Source: Flavihumibacter petaseus NBRC 106054
GTDB lineage: Bacteria > Bacteroidota > Bacteroidia > Chitinophagales > Chitinophagaceae
Direction of reading: 5' to 3'
NCBI RefSeq assembly: GCF_000974785.1
Contig: NZ_BBWV01000002.1
Coordinates: 744,001 to 808,000, forward strand
DNA length: 64,000 bases
A program made the translations under genes and the position numbers. Positions 54,876 to 63,797 of this stretch are shown one piece after another. Position 1 is the first letter of the stretch; each line of letters begins with the position of its first letter. The notes under the pieces were generated by a model that was not told the origin of the DNA, made no database searches, and worked only from the letters and a program-made list of their open reading frames with translations.

Positions 54876-57533
54876 TCAGCTACTCCCCAGCAGTTTTTTA
54901 ACCTCCTGCAATTTCAGTAATGCTTCTACTGGTGTCAGTCTGTTGATGTCAACGGCTTCCAGTTGTTTCCGTATGCTGTCAAAAGTCTGCGAATGGATAT
55001 CGAAAATGGACAACTGGAACTGCGGACTGTCCACTGCCTTTATCTTTTCCTTTACTGCCCTGGCCCCGGCGGCGGAAGGTACAGGGGCAACATTGGCTGT
55101 TTCTGCGGGTACACCTTCGATAGGTTTCGCTTCTAAGTGTGCCAGTACTTCATTGGCGCGGTCGATGAGTGCGGCGGGCATGCCGGCCATGCGGGCAACG
55201 TGAATACCGAAGCTGTGGGTACTGCCGCCCGGTGCAAGCTTGCGCAGGAAAATGATCTTATTGCCAGACTCCCGGTTGGTGATGTGATAATTCCGGATCC
55301 GGCTCCATTTTTCTTCCAGTTCATTGAGCTCATGATAATGCGTGGCAAACAAAGTAAGCGGCTGCTGCTCGCACTGGTGCAGGTATTCAGCAATGCTCCA
55401 GGCAATGGAAATGCCGTCATAGGTCGATGTGCCACGTCCGATTTCATCGAGCAATACCAGTGATCGCGGGGTAAGGTTGTTGAGAATACTGGCGGTTTCA
55501 TTCATCTCCACCATGAAGGTTGATTCGCCGCCACTGAGGTTGTCGGAAGCGCCCACGCGGGTAAAGATCCTGTCAGTTACAGGCAGCAACGCTTCATCAG
55601 CAGGCACAAAACAACCCATATGCGCCATCAGCGTGATCAATGCGGCCTGCCGCAGCAGGGCACTCTTACCACTCATGTTGGGGCCTGTCAGAATGATCAG
55701 CTGCTGCTGCGTTTTATCGAGAACAAGATCGTTGCTGATGTATTGTTCTCCCTGCGGAAGGTACCTTTCGATCACAGGATGCCGCCCGGCGATGATCTTC
55801 ATGTTATCGCCATCGTGCAGCTGCGGTTTCCGGTAGGTGAAGGAAAGTGAAACCTGTGCGAAACAAAGCACGCAGTCGAGGATCCCGACAATATTACCAT
55901 TGGTCTGAATGGGAGAGAGGTATTCCAGCAATGCTTCCAGCAGCTTTTCAAAGATCCCTGCTTCCAGCCGGATGATCTTTTCTTCGGCGCCGGTGATTTT
56001 CTCTTCATATTCCTTCAGCTCAGGCGTGATATACCGCTCCGCATTGGCCAGTGTCTGTTTGCGCATCCATTCGGCAGGTACTTTCTGCTTGTGTGAATTC
56101 GTTACTTCAAGGTAGTAGCCGAATACATTATTGAAACCAACTTTCAGCGAGGAGATCCCGGTCCGCTGGGCTTCTTCCTGTTGCAGTTTCACCAGGTATT
56201 CTTTTCCCGTGGAAGCAATCTCCCGGAGCTCATCCAGCTCAGCACTGACACCTTTCCGGATAAAGTCGCCTTTCTGGATGGTTGGCGGCGGATTCTCGCT
56301 GAGTGTTTCCTGGATCTTCGCAGCAAGCCCGCTGCAGGGATCAAGTGTATCTCCCAGCCGGCGGAGCCAGGCATTGTCACTTTCCAGGCAAAGCTGCTGC
56401 ATGGCAGCTACCTGCACGAGACCGCGGGCCAGCTGCAATACTTCCCGTGGACCGGACTTTTTCATGGGTACCTTGCTGGCAAGTCTTTCTATATCACCGC
56501 AGGCCCTGATGTGCTGGATCAGGGCAGGGCGCAGGTCAGCAGCTGCGATCAGGTATTCCACAAGGTCAAGCCTTTCTTCAATCCGGCGGCGGTCTTTGAG
56601 GGGAAATACCATCCAGCGCTTCAGCAACCTTGCGCCCATGGGCGACACTGTATGATCAAGTACCTTCAGCAGCGTATGCGCATCAGCGTTGGCACCGCCC
56701 AGCAGTTCAAGGTTGCGGATGGTGAACCGGTCCATCCAGAGAAAATCCGAGCGGTCGATACGCTGAATGCTCCGGATATGCTGCAGGTTGGGATGTTCGG
56801 TATCCTTCAGGTAATGCAGCAGGCCGCCGGCAGCAGTCAACCCGTTGTTCAGATCTTCCACCCCAAAACCCTTGAGGCTATGGGTCTGGAACTGCTTCAG
56901 CAGCAGCTCGCGCGTATAATGTTCCTGGAAAACCCATTCGTCGAGGGTATAGGTATAAGCTTTCGTGCCAAAATATTCCTTGAACAATTTCTGGCGATGC
57001 CGCTGAAACAGGATCTCAGCGGGCTGAAAACTCTGCAGCAGTTTATCTGCATACTCCCGGTCGCCTTCTGCAAGGAAAAATTCGCCGGTGGAAATATCCA
57101 GAAAGGCAATGCCGAACTGGTTGTCGTCTACAAAATGCAGGCAGGCCAGAAAATTATTGGCATGGTGATCCAGCAGTTTCTCATTGGTAGCCGTACCTGG
57201 CGTTACCATTTCGGTCACGCCGCGTTTGACGATCCCCTTTGCCTGTTTCGGATCCTCCAGCTGATCACAGATCGCTACCCGGTAGCCGGCTTTCACCAGT
57301 TTGTGCAGGTAAGTATCCAGGGCATGGTGCGGAAACCCGGCAAGTTCTGAAGCACTGGCTGCGCCATTGTTGCGTTTCGTCAGGGTAATGCCCAGCACCT
57401 GTGAAGCGATGATGGCATCACTTCCGAATGTTTCATAAAAATCACCCACCCGGAACAACAGCACTGCATCAGGATATTTCTGCTTGATGGCATTGTGTTG
57501 TTGCATTAAGGGTGTTTCAACGGACTTCGACAT
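54876..57533 (-). CDS. mutS: DNA mismatch repair protein MutS
   Basis: The product is 885 aa from Met-Ser-Lys-Ser at 57533. The mismatch-reading motif G-D-F-Y-E-T-F is at about 31-37. The ATPase has Walker A G-P-N-M-S-G-K-S at about 617-624, Walker B L-L-D-E-I-G-R-G-T-S-T-Y-D-G, and F-A-T-H-Y-H-E-L. The C-terminal region ends V-K-K-L-L-G-S-S. MutS binds mismatches and recruits MutL. The start is supported by a TATTTTTG box 19 nt upstream; the ATG at 57554 lies inside or too near that promoter. Confidence 0.97.
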   Translation of the reverse strand: MSKSVETPLMQQHNAIKQKYPDAVLLFRVGDFYETFGSDAIIASQVLGITLTKRNNGAASASELAGFPHHALDTYLHKLVKAGYRVAICDQLEDPKQAKGIVKRGVTEMVTPGTATNEKLLDHHANNFLACLHFVDDNQFGIAFLDISTGEFFLAEGDREYADKLLQSFQPAEILFQRHRQKLFKEYFGTKAYTYTLDEWVFQEHYTRELLLKQFQTHSLKGFGVEDLNNGLTAAGGLLHYLKDTEHPNLQHIRSIQRIDRSDFLWMDRFTIRNLELLGGANADAHTLLKVLDHTVSPMGARLLKRWMVFPLKDRRRIEERLDLVEYLIAAADLRPALIQHIRACGDIERLASKVPMKKSGPREVLQLARGLVQVAAMQQLCLESDNAWLRRLGDTLDPCSGLAAKIQETLSENPPPTIQKGDFIRKGVSAELDELREIASTGKEYLVKLQQEEAQRTGISSLKVGFNNVFGYYLEVTNSHKQKVPAEWMRKQTLANAERYITPELKEYEEKITGAEEKIIRLEAGIFEKLLEALLEYLSPIQTNGNIVGILDCVLCFAQVSLSFTYRKPQLHDGDNMKIIAGRHPVIERYLPQGEQYISNDLVLDKTQQQLIILTGPNMSGKSALLRQAALITLMAHMGCFVPADEALLPVTDRIFTRVGASDNLSGGESTFMVEMNETASILNNLTPRSLVLLDEIGRGTSTYDGISIAWSIAEYLHQCEQQPLTLFATHYHELNELEEKWSRIRNYHITNRESGNKIIFLRKLAPGGSTHSFGIHVARMAGMPAALIDRANEVLAHLEAKPIEGVPAETANVAPVPSAAGARAVKEKIKAVDSPQFQLSIFDIHSQTFDSIRKQLEAVDINRLTPVEALLKLQEVKKLLGSS

Positions 57534-57551
57534 GTCTGACAAAATAAGGGG

Positions 57552-57559
57552 CAAAAATA
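57552..57559 (-). promoter_or_regulatory. -7 box (TATTTTTG) of mutS
   Basis: The reverse complement of 57552-57559 is TATTTTTG, 18 nt upstream of the mutS start, giving a leader of roughly 12 nt. The divergent CotH gene lies just beyond. Confidence 0.5.
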
Positions 57560-57597
57560 GCGCGGAAAATTACTATTTTGATAACCAATTGCCTGTC

Positions 57598-59208
57598 ATG
57601 CGTAGGATCTCGTTACTAACTGTTTTATTCTATTTATTCACATTTAGCGCATTCTCTCAGCCAGGTGATTTTCACGATTCTGATCTTCCCATTATTGTGA
57701 TCAGTACCAACGGCCAGGAAATTCCGGATGACCCCAAAATCATGGCTGATATGGGAATCATTTATAATGGAAAGGGCCAGCGCAATTCCCTGGCAGATCC
57801 TTTTAATGAATACCAGGGGAAGATCGCCATTGAGATCAGGGGGCAGTCTTCACAGATGTTCCCGATGAAATCCTACAGTGTTGACCTTAAAAAGGCCACA
57901 GGAGGCAGCCTGGATGCCTCACTCCTCGGCATGCCCGCCGAAAGCGACTGGGTATTGTATGCGCCCTACACCGACAAGACTCTCCTGCGCAATGTACTTG
58001 CCTACACTATTGCCGCATCACTGGGACAGTGGGCGCCGCGATGCCGTTTCGTGGAACTGGTACTGAATGATGACTACCGTGGTGTTTACGTGCTGATGGA
58101 AAAGATCAAGCGAAACAGCAACCGGGTAGCCATCACCAAAATCGCATCCGGCGACGCATCCGGCGATGCTGTCACCGGGGGATATATATTCAGCCTGGAT
58201 AAAGAGCCGGATGGCTGGTGGAGTGATTTCTGCGGTCGCCAGTTTTCCTATGTGTATCCCAAAGTGGAAGATATTGCCGGCATGCAGGCCAGCTACCTGA
58301 AAAAGTTTGTCGATAGTTTTGAGGCATCGTTACAGGCGCCGTACTTCCAGGATCCTGAACGGGGCGTACGCCACTATGCCGACCTGAATACTTTCATGGA
58401 CTATTTCTATGTGAATGAGATCAGCAGGAATGTGGATGGTTACCGGCTGAGTTCTTTTTTTCACAAAGACAGGAATACCACCGATGGCAGGATCAAAGCC
58501 GGACCGGTGTGGGACTATGATCTCGCTTTCCGTAATGCAGATTATTGTGATGGCAGCGCCGATACCGGCTGGGCTTTCCGGTTCAACCGGGTTTGTCCTG
58601 CCGATCCCGCAGGACTGGTTCCCTTCTGGTGGGACAGGCTGTTCAAAGACACTGCCTATGTTGCCGCATTACGCTGCCGGTGGAAACAGGTCAGGTCGGG
58701 GGTGGTAAGCGAAGCAAAACTGACACAGGTAATCGATTCCATTGCCGCCCTGGTAAATGAGGCGCAACAGCGGCATTTTGCTCGGTGGCCGGTGCTGGGA
58801 CAATATGTCTGGCCCAATCCACAACCCATTCCGGCTACCTATGCCGGAGAAATTGCACAGTTGAAAACCTGGCTCGTCAGCCGCCTGCACTGGATTGACC
58901 AGAATCTGCCCAATACAGGAAACTGCATGGACTGGCCGGAAAAACAACCCGGTACTTTCCTCCTGAAAGCTTATCCCAATCCGTTTACCGGTGATCTGCC
59001 CGTAAGGATCCTGTCCCGCGGGCAACAATCTGTTGATTTGCTGATATATGATATGTCAGGCCGGCGGATGTATCACACCACGGTCCCTGCACAACAGGGA
59101 ATGAATCAGGTACTTTTGCCTTCCGCCGCCTGGGCGCCGGGCGTTTACCTGGTGAGGGCTGCCAATGGCGAGGGAGAGAAACAGGTATTGCGGCTGATCA
59201 AGCGCTGA
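57598..59208 (+). CDS. Secreted CotH kinase family protein with T9SS sorting domain
   Basis: The product is 536 aa from Met-Arg-Arg-Ile at 57598, with a signal peptide ending S-A-F-S-Q; the frame to 57484 overlaps mutS and is rejected. The CotH fold shows I-E-I-R-G-Q-S-S-Q-M-F-P-M-K-S-Y, Y-A-P-Y-T-D-K-T-L-L-R-N, R-G-V-Y-V-L-M-E-K-I-K and P-V-W-D-Y-D-L-A-F. CotH proteins are atypical kinases that phosphorylate other surface proteins. The last 80 residues (A-Y-P-N-P-F, then L-L-I-Y-D-M-S-G-R-R, then G-V-Y-L-V-R) are a type A T9SS C-terminal domain, so it is exported to the cell surface. Confidence 0.93.
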   Translation: MRRISLLTVLFYLFTFSAFSQPGDFHDSDLPIIVISTNGQEIPDDPKIMADMGIIYNGKGQRNSLADPFNEYQGKIAIEIRGQSSQMFPMKSYSVDLKKATGGSLDASLLGMPAESDWVLYAPYTDKTLLRNVLAYTIAASLGQWAPRCRFVELVLNDDYRGVYVLMEKIKRNSNRVAITKIASGDASGDAVTGGYIFSLDKEPDGWWSDFCGRQFSYVYPKVEDIAGMQASYLKKFVDSFEASLQAPYFQDPERGVRHYADLNTFMDYFYVNEISRNVDGYRLSSFFHKDRNTTDGRIKAGPVWDYDLAFRNADYCDGSADTGWAFRFNRVCPADPAGLVPFWWDRLFKDTAYVAALRCRWKQVRSGVVSEAKLTQVIDSIAALVNEAQQRHFARWPVLGQYVWPNPQPIPATYAGEIAQLKTWLVSRLHWIDQNLPNTGNCMDWPEKQPGTFLLKAYPNPFTGDLPVRILSRGQQSVDLLIYDMSGRRMYHTTVPAQQGMNQVLLPSAAWAPGVYLVRAANGEGEKQVLRLIKR

Positions 59209-59216
59209 GCATTCTT

Positions 59217-59224
59217 TATCTTTG
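59217..59224 (+). promoter_or_regulatory. -7 box (TATCTTTG) before the SpoU methyltransferase gene
   Basis: An exact TAnnTTTG match ends 5 nt before the ATG at 59229. Transcription from it would start at the start codon itself, a leaderless mRNA. Confidence 0.5.
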
Positions 59225-59228
59225 CGCC

Positions 59229-59801
59229 ATGCTTAAAAAATCGATGCAGGACCTGCAGCGAAAAACCGTGGAAGAATTCCGTGCCGCTGAGAAGTCGCCT
59301 GTTGTAGTGGTGCTTGACAATATCCGCAGCATGCACAATGTGGGTTCGGTATTCCGTACTGCCGATGCATTCCTGATCGATTCCATCTGTCTATGCGGTT
59401 ACACGCCGCAGCCGCCGCACCGGGATATCCAGAAAACGGCGCTGGGTGCTACCGAAACGGTAAACTGGACGTATTTCCCGTCCACCCTGGACGCTGTGTT
59501 GCAACTTAAATCCACCGGCTTCGGAATCTATGCCGTAGAACAGGCCGCCGGCAGCCTTCGCCTGGATGATATTGAAACTGTTCCCGGTGAAAAGATCGCC
59601 CTGGTATTCGGCAACGAAGTAAATGGTGTGGACCAGGCTGTGATGACACATTGTGATGGATGCATCGAAATTCCGCAACTGGGCATGAAACATTCTTTGA
59701 ATATTTCCGTGGCAGCCGGGATCGTCTTGTGGGAAATCATGCGGGTAAGAATCCCTGCATTATTGCCGGCAACTAATTCAACTACACATGAGCACGATTA
59801 A
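59229..59801 (+). CDS. SpoU/TrmH family RNA 2'-O-methyltransferase
   Basis: The 190-aa protein is a SPOUT knot protein: V-V-V-L-D-N-I-R-S-M-H-N-V-G-S-V-F-R-T-A-D-A (motif 1), L-V-F-G-N-E-V-N-G-V (motif 2), and I-P-Q-L-G-M-K-H-S-L-N-I-S-V-A-A-G-I (motif 3). It is short and lacks an extra RNA-binding N-terminal domain, like TrmL/LasT-type enzymes. The target could be a tRNA or rRNA ribose. The next gene overlaps it by 14 nt. Confidence 0.92.
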   Translation: MLKKSMQDLQRKTVEEFRAAEKSPVVVVLDNIRSMHNVGSVFRTADAFLIDSICLCGYTPQPPHRDIQKTALGATETVNWTYFPSTLDAVLQLKSTGFGIYAVEQAAGSLRLDDIETVPGEKIALVFGNEVNGVDQAVMTHCDGCIEIPQLGMKHSLNISVAAGIVLWEIMRVRIPALLPATNSTTHEHD

Positions 59802-60699
59802 AAACTACCTGAGCCTCGTCAAATTCTCCCATACCATTTTCGCTATGCCGTTTGCGATGATCGGTTTTTTCCTGGGCGTGGCGGAGAAAAAAGCAAACCC
59901 GCTTAGCTTACCTGAATCAATGGGCTGGTATGGCAATTATTTCTGGATACAGTTCCTGCTGGTAGTGCTCTGCATGGTCTTTGCGCGCAGCGCGGCAATG
60001 GGATTCAACCGTTACCTCGATCGTAGCTTTGATGCACTTAATCCCCGCACCGCCGCACGAGAGATCCCTGCCGGAATCATCAGTGCCGATAAGGCACTAT
60101 TGTTTACCGTTGTCAATAGTGTCTTTTTTATCGGAACAACGTTGCTGATCAACCGTGCCTGCTTTATACTCTCACCAGTCGCCCTCGCCGTAGTGTTGGG
60201 ATACAGCTATACCAAAAGGTTTACGGCACTCTGCCATCTCGTACTGGGGGTGGGACTCTCACTTGCTCCCATAGGTGCGTTCCTGGCAGTGACAGGGTAT
60301 TTCGCCTGGCTGCCGATACTGTTTTCATTCGCTGTTATCTTCTGGGTAAGCGGCTTTGATATCATTTATGCCCTGCAGGACGAAAGTTTTGATAAAAGCC
60401 AGCACCTGCATTCCATTCCGGCAGCAGTCGGCAAGAAAAACGCCCTGCACATTTCCGAATTCCTGCACCTCCTGAGCGCTACCTGTGTGGTGACTGCCGG
60501 GGTTCAGGGGCATTTCGGATGGACGTACTGGTTAGGTGTTGCTGTATTCATCGGCATGTTACTGTACCAGCACTCGGTCGTAAAACCCAATGACCTGACA
60601 CGGGTGAACCTTGCCTTTATGACGGCCAATGGCATCGCCAGCGTGGTGTTCGCCGTGTTTGTGATCGCTGATCTTTTCTTCCACACCAACCTTTTCTGA
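59788..60699 (+). CDS. UbiA family prenyltransferase (menaquinone-pathway type)
   Basis: The 303-aa protein has eight or nine helices. The first Asp-rich motif is N-R-Y-L-D-R-S-F-D (Asn74, Asp78, Asp82), followed by P-R-T-A-A-R-E-I-P-A-G, and the second is D-I-I-Y-A-L-Q-D-E-S-F-D. The family attaches polyprenyl diphosphate to an aromatic ring. In Bacteroidota, close relatives are called MqnP or 4-hydroxybenzoate polyprenyltransferase and serve menaquinone synthesis. The exact aromatic substrate is not certain. It overlaps the methyltransferase gene and is followed by ruvX after 2 nt. Confidence 0.9.
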   Translation: MSTIKNYLSLVKFSHTIFAMPFAMIGFFLGVAEKKANPLSLPESMGWYGNYFWIQFLLVVLCMVFARSAAMGFNRYLDRSFDALNPRTAAREIPAGIISADKALLFTVVNSVFFIGTTLLINRACFILSPVALAVVLGYSYTKRFTALCHLVLGVGLSLAPIGAFLAVTGYFAWLPILFSFAVIFWVSGFDIIYALQDESFDKSQHLHSIPAAVGKKNALHISEFLHLLSATCVVTAGVQGHFGWTYWLGVAVFIGMLLYQHSVVKPNDLTRVNLAFMTANGIASVVFAVFVIADLFFHTNLF

Positions 60700-60701
60700 C
60701 T

Positions 60702-61118
60702 ATGGGCAGGATAATGGCAATCGATTATGGTGGCAAACGGACCGGCATCGCAGTGACCGATCCCTTCAGGATCATCGCCAGCGGACTGCAGACCGTTGAG
60801 ACCAAAACGCTGATCCCCTTTCTGAAGCAATACTTCGCTGCAGAAACCGTAGACCACGTGATCATTGGCGAACCCAAAAACTGGGACGATTCCGATACCC
60901 ATGCCACCCCGCTGGTGCAGGCCTTTGTAACCCGTTTCAAAAAGGAATTCCCCCAGATCCCGATTGAAGGGGTCGACGAACGCTTTACCTCGAAGATGGC
61001 AAAGCAGAGTATGATCGCATCCGGCATGAAGAAAAAAGACCGCCGCGACAAAGGCATGGTCGACCTGATCGCCGCCACCATCCTGCTGCAGGAGTTCCTC
61101 GAAAGCCAAAGTCGTTAG
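60702..61118 (+). CDS. ruvX: Putative pre-16S rRNA nuclease / RuvX (YqgF)
   Basis: The 138-aa protein has an RNase H fold with I-M-A-I-D-Y-G-G-K-R-T-G-I-A-V-T-D at 4-20, V-I-I-G-E-P-K-N-W, and V-D-E-R-F-T-S-K-M-A plus D-L-I-A-A-T-I-L-L-Q at the end. The catalytic Asp residues are conserved. YqgF proteins mature 16S rRNA 5' ends and have also been called Holliday junction resolvases. Co-transcribed with the UbiA gene. Confidence 0.93.
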   Translation: MGRIMAIDYGGKRTGIAVTDPFRIIASGLQTVETKTLIPFLKQYFAAETVDHVIIGEPKNWDDSDTHATPLVQAFVTRFKKEFPQIPIEGVDERFTSKMAKQSMIASGMKKKDRRDKGMVDLIAATILLQEFLESQSR

Positions 61119-61127
61119 GAGATTCCT

Positions 61128-61135
61128 TATTTTTG
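61128..61135 (+). promoter_or_regulatory. -7 box (TATTTTTG) of def
   Basis: An exact TAnnTTTG match between ruvX and def. It overlaps the possible TTG start at 61133, which argues for the ATG at 61154 as the true def start. Confidence 0.55.
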
Positions 61136-61153
61136 CCCATTGAACAAGAACAG

Positions 61154-61732
61154 ATGATTCTACCAATTGTAGCTTACGGACATCCGGTGTTGAGACAGGT
61201 TGCAGAAGATATTACTGCAGACTATCCCAATCTCCAGCAATTGCTGGCAGATATGTGGGAAACCATGTATAACAGCAATGGGGTAGGGCTGGCAGCGCCC
61301 CAGATCAACCGTTCCATCCGGGTTTTCGTGGTGGATAGCAAACAGATTATCGATAATCTGGAGCCGGATGAAAAAAATGATTACCCTGGCGATGAAGGAG
61401 TGCGGCAGGTTTTCATCAACGCCCACATTGCCACACTTGATGGCGACGACTGGCCTTATAACGAAGGCTGCCTCAGCATTCCAAAGATCCGGGAAGATGT
61501 TTTACGCCCTGAGACAGTCACACTTTCCTGGGTGAACGAGAACTTCGAACCGCAGACAGCTTCTTTTACCGGGATCACTGCCCGCGTGATCCTGCATGAG
61601 TACGATCACCTCGATGGCAAACTGTTCATCGATCACATCAAACCGTTGAAACGCAAATTGCTGAAAGGAAAGCTGGACGATATCAGCAAAGGAAAGATCA
61701 GGGTGGATTACCGCATGCTTTTCCCGAAATAA
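61154..61732 (+). CDS. def: Peptide deformylase
   Basis: The product is 192 aa from the ATG at 61154. All three motifs are present: G-V-G-L-A-A-P-Q-I (motif 1), E-G-C-L-S-I-P (motif 2, metal Cys) and H-E-Y-D-H-L-D-G (motif 3, HExxH). It removes the formyl group from nascent proteins. It is a long type-2-like form with an insert around residues 70-95 (D-E-K-N-D-Y-P-G-D-E-G). A downstream secreted-protein gene follows after 2 nt. Confidence 0.96.
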   Translation: MILPIVAYGHPVLRQVAEDITADYPNLQQLLADMWETMYNSNGVGLAAPQINRSIRVFVVDSKQIIDNLEPDEKNDYPGDEGVRQVFINAHIATLDGDDWPYNEGCLSIPKIREDVLRPETVTLSWVNENFEPQTASFTGITARVILHEYDHLDGKLFIDHIKPLKRKLLKGKLDDISKGKIRVDYRMLFPK

Positions 61733-61734
61733 TA

Positions 61735-62694
61735 ATGCCTGCTGCCCGCTGCCTCATCCTGCTGCTATTGTTGCTTCCCGCTCTAAAGAGCAGGGCGCAG
61801 GCTGATTCAACAACCGGAAGGCATGATACCACTATCGTGGTAGACAGGAAGATTGTTACGCTGAAGGAGGTAATCGTTCACCGGAATATGGATGTTCCAT
61901 CCTTTATCCGGCGCATTCAATTTGATACCAGCTTTTACCGGGCATTCAAAAATCTTCACGAGGTCAGCTATACGGCGCTCAATGATGTGCGGCTTTTCGA
62001 CGGAAAAGACAATCAGGTAGCGGGCCTCGAGAGCCGTACCCGGCAAACCTTTGACCAGGGCTGCCGCTACATGACGGTGCTGGAAGAACATCCTTCCGGT
62101 GATATCCGCAATCGCCGGGGAGAATGGAACTACTATACCATGTCTATGTATGCCGGGTTATTTTTTACCGCCGATACGACCTGCGGTGAGGACAATTCCG
62201 TGCAGGCTGCGGACCTTTCCCTCAAAGGAAAACGCGGACTCGAAAAGCACAAGGAGCAGCTGAAGATGCTGTTCTTCAATCCCGGGAAAAAGATCCCCGG
62301 CATTCCCTTCATCGGGGATAAGATCAATATCTATGAACCGCCGCAGGCTGACCTGTATAATTTCGAGATTGACATGATGCCCTACCAGGGAAATCTCGCC
62401 TATGTTTTTCGGATCTACCCGCGCGAAGGGCTCAGTGAAGCGCAGAAAGATCAGCTGGTATTCAACGAGATTACCACTTGGTTTGATGAAACCGATATGC
62501 GCATCATTGGCCGGAAATACGACCTCAGTTACGACACCGGCCTGTATGATTTTGATGTTCAGATGGAAGTGAGCATCAGCAGGAAAGGAGACCTCCTGTT
62601 GCCTACCCTGTTGCGGTACACCGGTACCTGGAAATACCCCTTCAAAAAAAGAGAGACTGGTGTATTTACAGCAACACTCTTCGATTTTCAGTAA
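61735..62694 (+). CDS. Secreted protein of unknown function, downstream of def
   Basis: The 319-aa protein has a signal peptide ending K-S-R-A-Q. The mature part starts with T-T-I-V-V-D-R-K-I-V-T-L-K-E-V-I-V, like the end of a carboxypeptidase-regulatory/TonB-plug type segment, and continues with F-I-R-R-I-Q-x-D-T-S-F-Y-R-A-F-K-N-L-H and Y-D-F-D-V-Q-M-E-V. I remember the same gene downstream of def in related genomes but know no function. It converges with the RluA-type gene, stops adjacent. Confidence 0.75.
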   Translation: MPAARCLILLLLLLPALKSRAQADSTTGRHDTTIVVDRKIVTLKEVIVHRNMDVPSFIRRIQFDTSFYRAFKNLHEVSYTALNDVRLFDGKDNQVAGLESRTRQTFDQGCRYMTVLEEHPSGDIRNRRGEWNYYTMSMYAGLFFTADTTCGEDNSVQAADLSLKGKRGLEKHKEQLKMLFFNPGKKIPGIPFIGDKINIYEPPQADLYNFEIDMMPYQGNLAYVFRIYPREGLSEAQKDQLVFNEITTWFDETDMRIIGRKYDLSYDTGLYDFDVQMEVSISRKGDLLLPTLLRYTGTWKYPFKKRETGVFTATLFDFQ

Positions 62695-63750
62695 CTATTT
62701 CCGGTTGGCTGCAGTATAGCGGCGCCATTTTTCGATCAGCTGGTCCATGTCATCCGGCAACGGCGCTTCGAAAAAAACCTGTTCGCCTGTGGTCGGATGC
62801 TGAAACCCGATATTGCGGGCATGCAGGGCATGCCGGGGACAGATCTCAAAGCAATTGTCCACGAACTGCTTGTATTTCGCATACACCGTTCCTTTCACGA
62901 TCCGGTCACCGCCATAAAAATCATCGTTGAAGAGCGAATGTCCGATATGCTGCATGTGCACCCGGATCTGGTGCGTCCGGCCGGTTTCCAGGCGGCACTC
63001 TACCAGGGTTACGTAGCCGAAGCGTTCCAGTACCTTGTAATGGGTAATGGCATCCTTCCCGTGCTCGCCTTCAGGGTAGGCATCGTACAGTTTACGGAAA
63101 CGCCGGTGGCGGCCCACATGAGCGATGATCGTACCTTCATCTGCTTCCACATCTCCCCATACCAGCGCGATATACCGCCGGAAGATCGTATGATCGAAAA
63201 ACTGTTTTGCCAGGGAAGTGACAGCGCGGTCAGTTTTCGCCAGCACCATCAGCCCCGTGGTGTTTTTGTCGATCCGGTGAACGAGCCCGAACCGGGGTAA
63301 CGTTTCTTCTGAAATGGATTTATCCGTTTGTTGAAGGTACCAGGCGACACCATTGATCAGGGTGCCTTCCGGGTTACCGCTGCCCGGGTGCACCACCATA
63401 CCTGCCGGTTTGTTGATGATCATGATATCGCGGTCTTCGAACTGGATATTCAGCGGGATCTGCTGTGGAACGATATGTTCCCCTTTCTTTTCGTAGTGCG
63501 AATAAATAACGATCTCATCCGCGGGACGGATCTTGTAGTTGGATTGGGTTGGCCGTCCGTTCACGAGGATCCTGCCTGCCTCGATCGCTTTCTGGACCTT
63601 ATTGCGGGTGGCATATTCTATCCGGGAAACCAGGAACTTGTCGATCCGCATCAGTTCCTGACCACCGTCGATCCGGAAAACATGTTGTTCATATAGTTCT
63701 TCCGAGGCTTCCTGCTGTTCTTCCAGTTCTTCTGTATCCATAATGGCCAT
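62695..63750 (-). CDS. RluA family 23S rRNA pseudouridine synthase (RluD-like)
   Basis: The product is 351 aa from the ATG at 63750 (63741 is also possible); the ATG at 63777 lies within the promoter. After an acidic N-terminal 30 residues there is an S4 RNA-binding domain (M-R-I-D-K-F-L-V-S-R-I). The catalytic domain has V-H-R-I-D-K-N-T-T-G-L-M-V-L-A-K-T with the catalytic Asp, and the C-terminal R-L-E-T-G-R-T-H-Q-I-R-V-H motif. S4 plus this layout fits RluD, which modifies helix 69 of 23S rRNA. Confidence 0.92.
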   Translation of the reverse strand: MAIMDTEELEEQQEASEELYEQHVFRIDGGQELMRIDKFLVSRIEYATRNKVQKAIEAGRILVNGRPTQSNYKIRPADEIVIYSHYEKKGEHIVPQQIPLNIQFEDRDIMIINKPAGMVVHPGSGNPEGTLINGVAWYLQQTDKSISEETLPRFGLVHRIDKNTTGLMVLAKTDRAVTSLAKQFFDHTIFRRYIALVWGDVEADEGTIIAHVGRHRRFRKLYDAYPEGEHGKDAITHYKVLERFGYVTLVECRLETGRTHQIRVHMQHIGHSLFNDDFYGGDRIVKGTVYAKYKQFVDNCFEICPRHALHARNIGFQHPTTGEQVFFEAPLPDDMDQLIEKWRRYTAANRK

Positions 63751-63765
63751 ATCGCCGGGTTTTCG

Positions 63766-63773
63766 CAAAAATA
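63766..63773 (-). promoter_or_regulatory. -7 box (TATTTTTG) of the RluA-type gene
   Basis: The reverse complement of 63766-63773 is TATTTTTG, 15 nt upstream of the 63750 start. The box occupies codons 2-4 of the longer ORF from 63777. Confidence 0.55.
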
Positions 63774-63785
63774 GCATCCAAGCGC

Positions 63786-63793
63786 TACATTTG
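63786..63793 (+). promoter_or_regulatory. -7 box (TACATTTG) of lipB
   Basis: An exact TAnnTTTG match ending 4 nt before the ATG at 63798, predicting a leaderless mRNA. It is back to back with the minus-strand box at 63766-63773. Confidence 0.5.
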
Positions 63794-63797
63794 CGGA

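Noticed and set aside
56181-57350. 389-aa plus-strand frame opposite mutS
   Set aside because: Antisense shadow of an unmistakable mutS gene.
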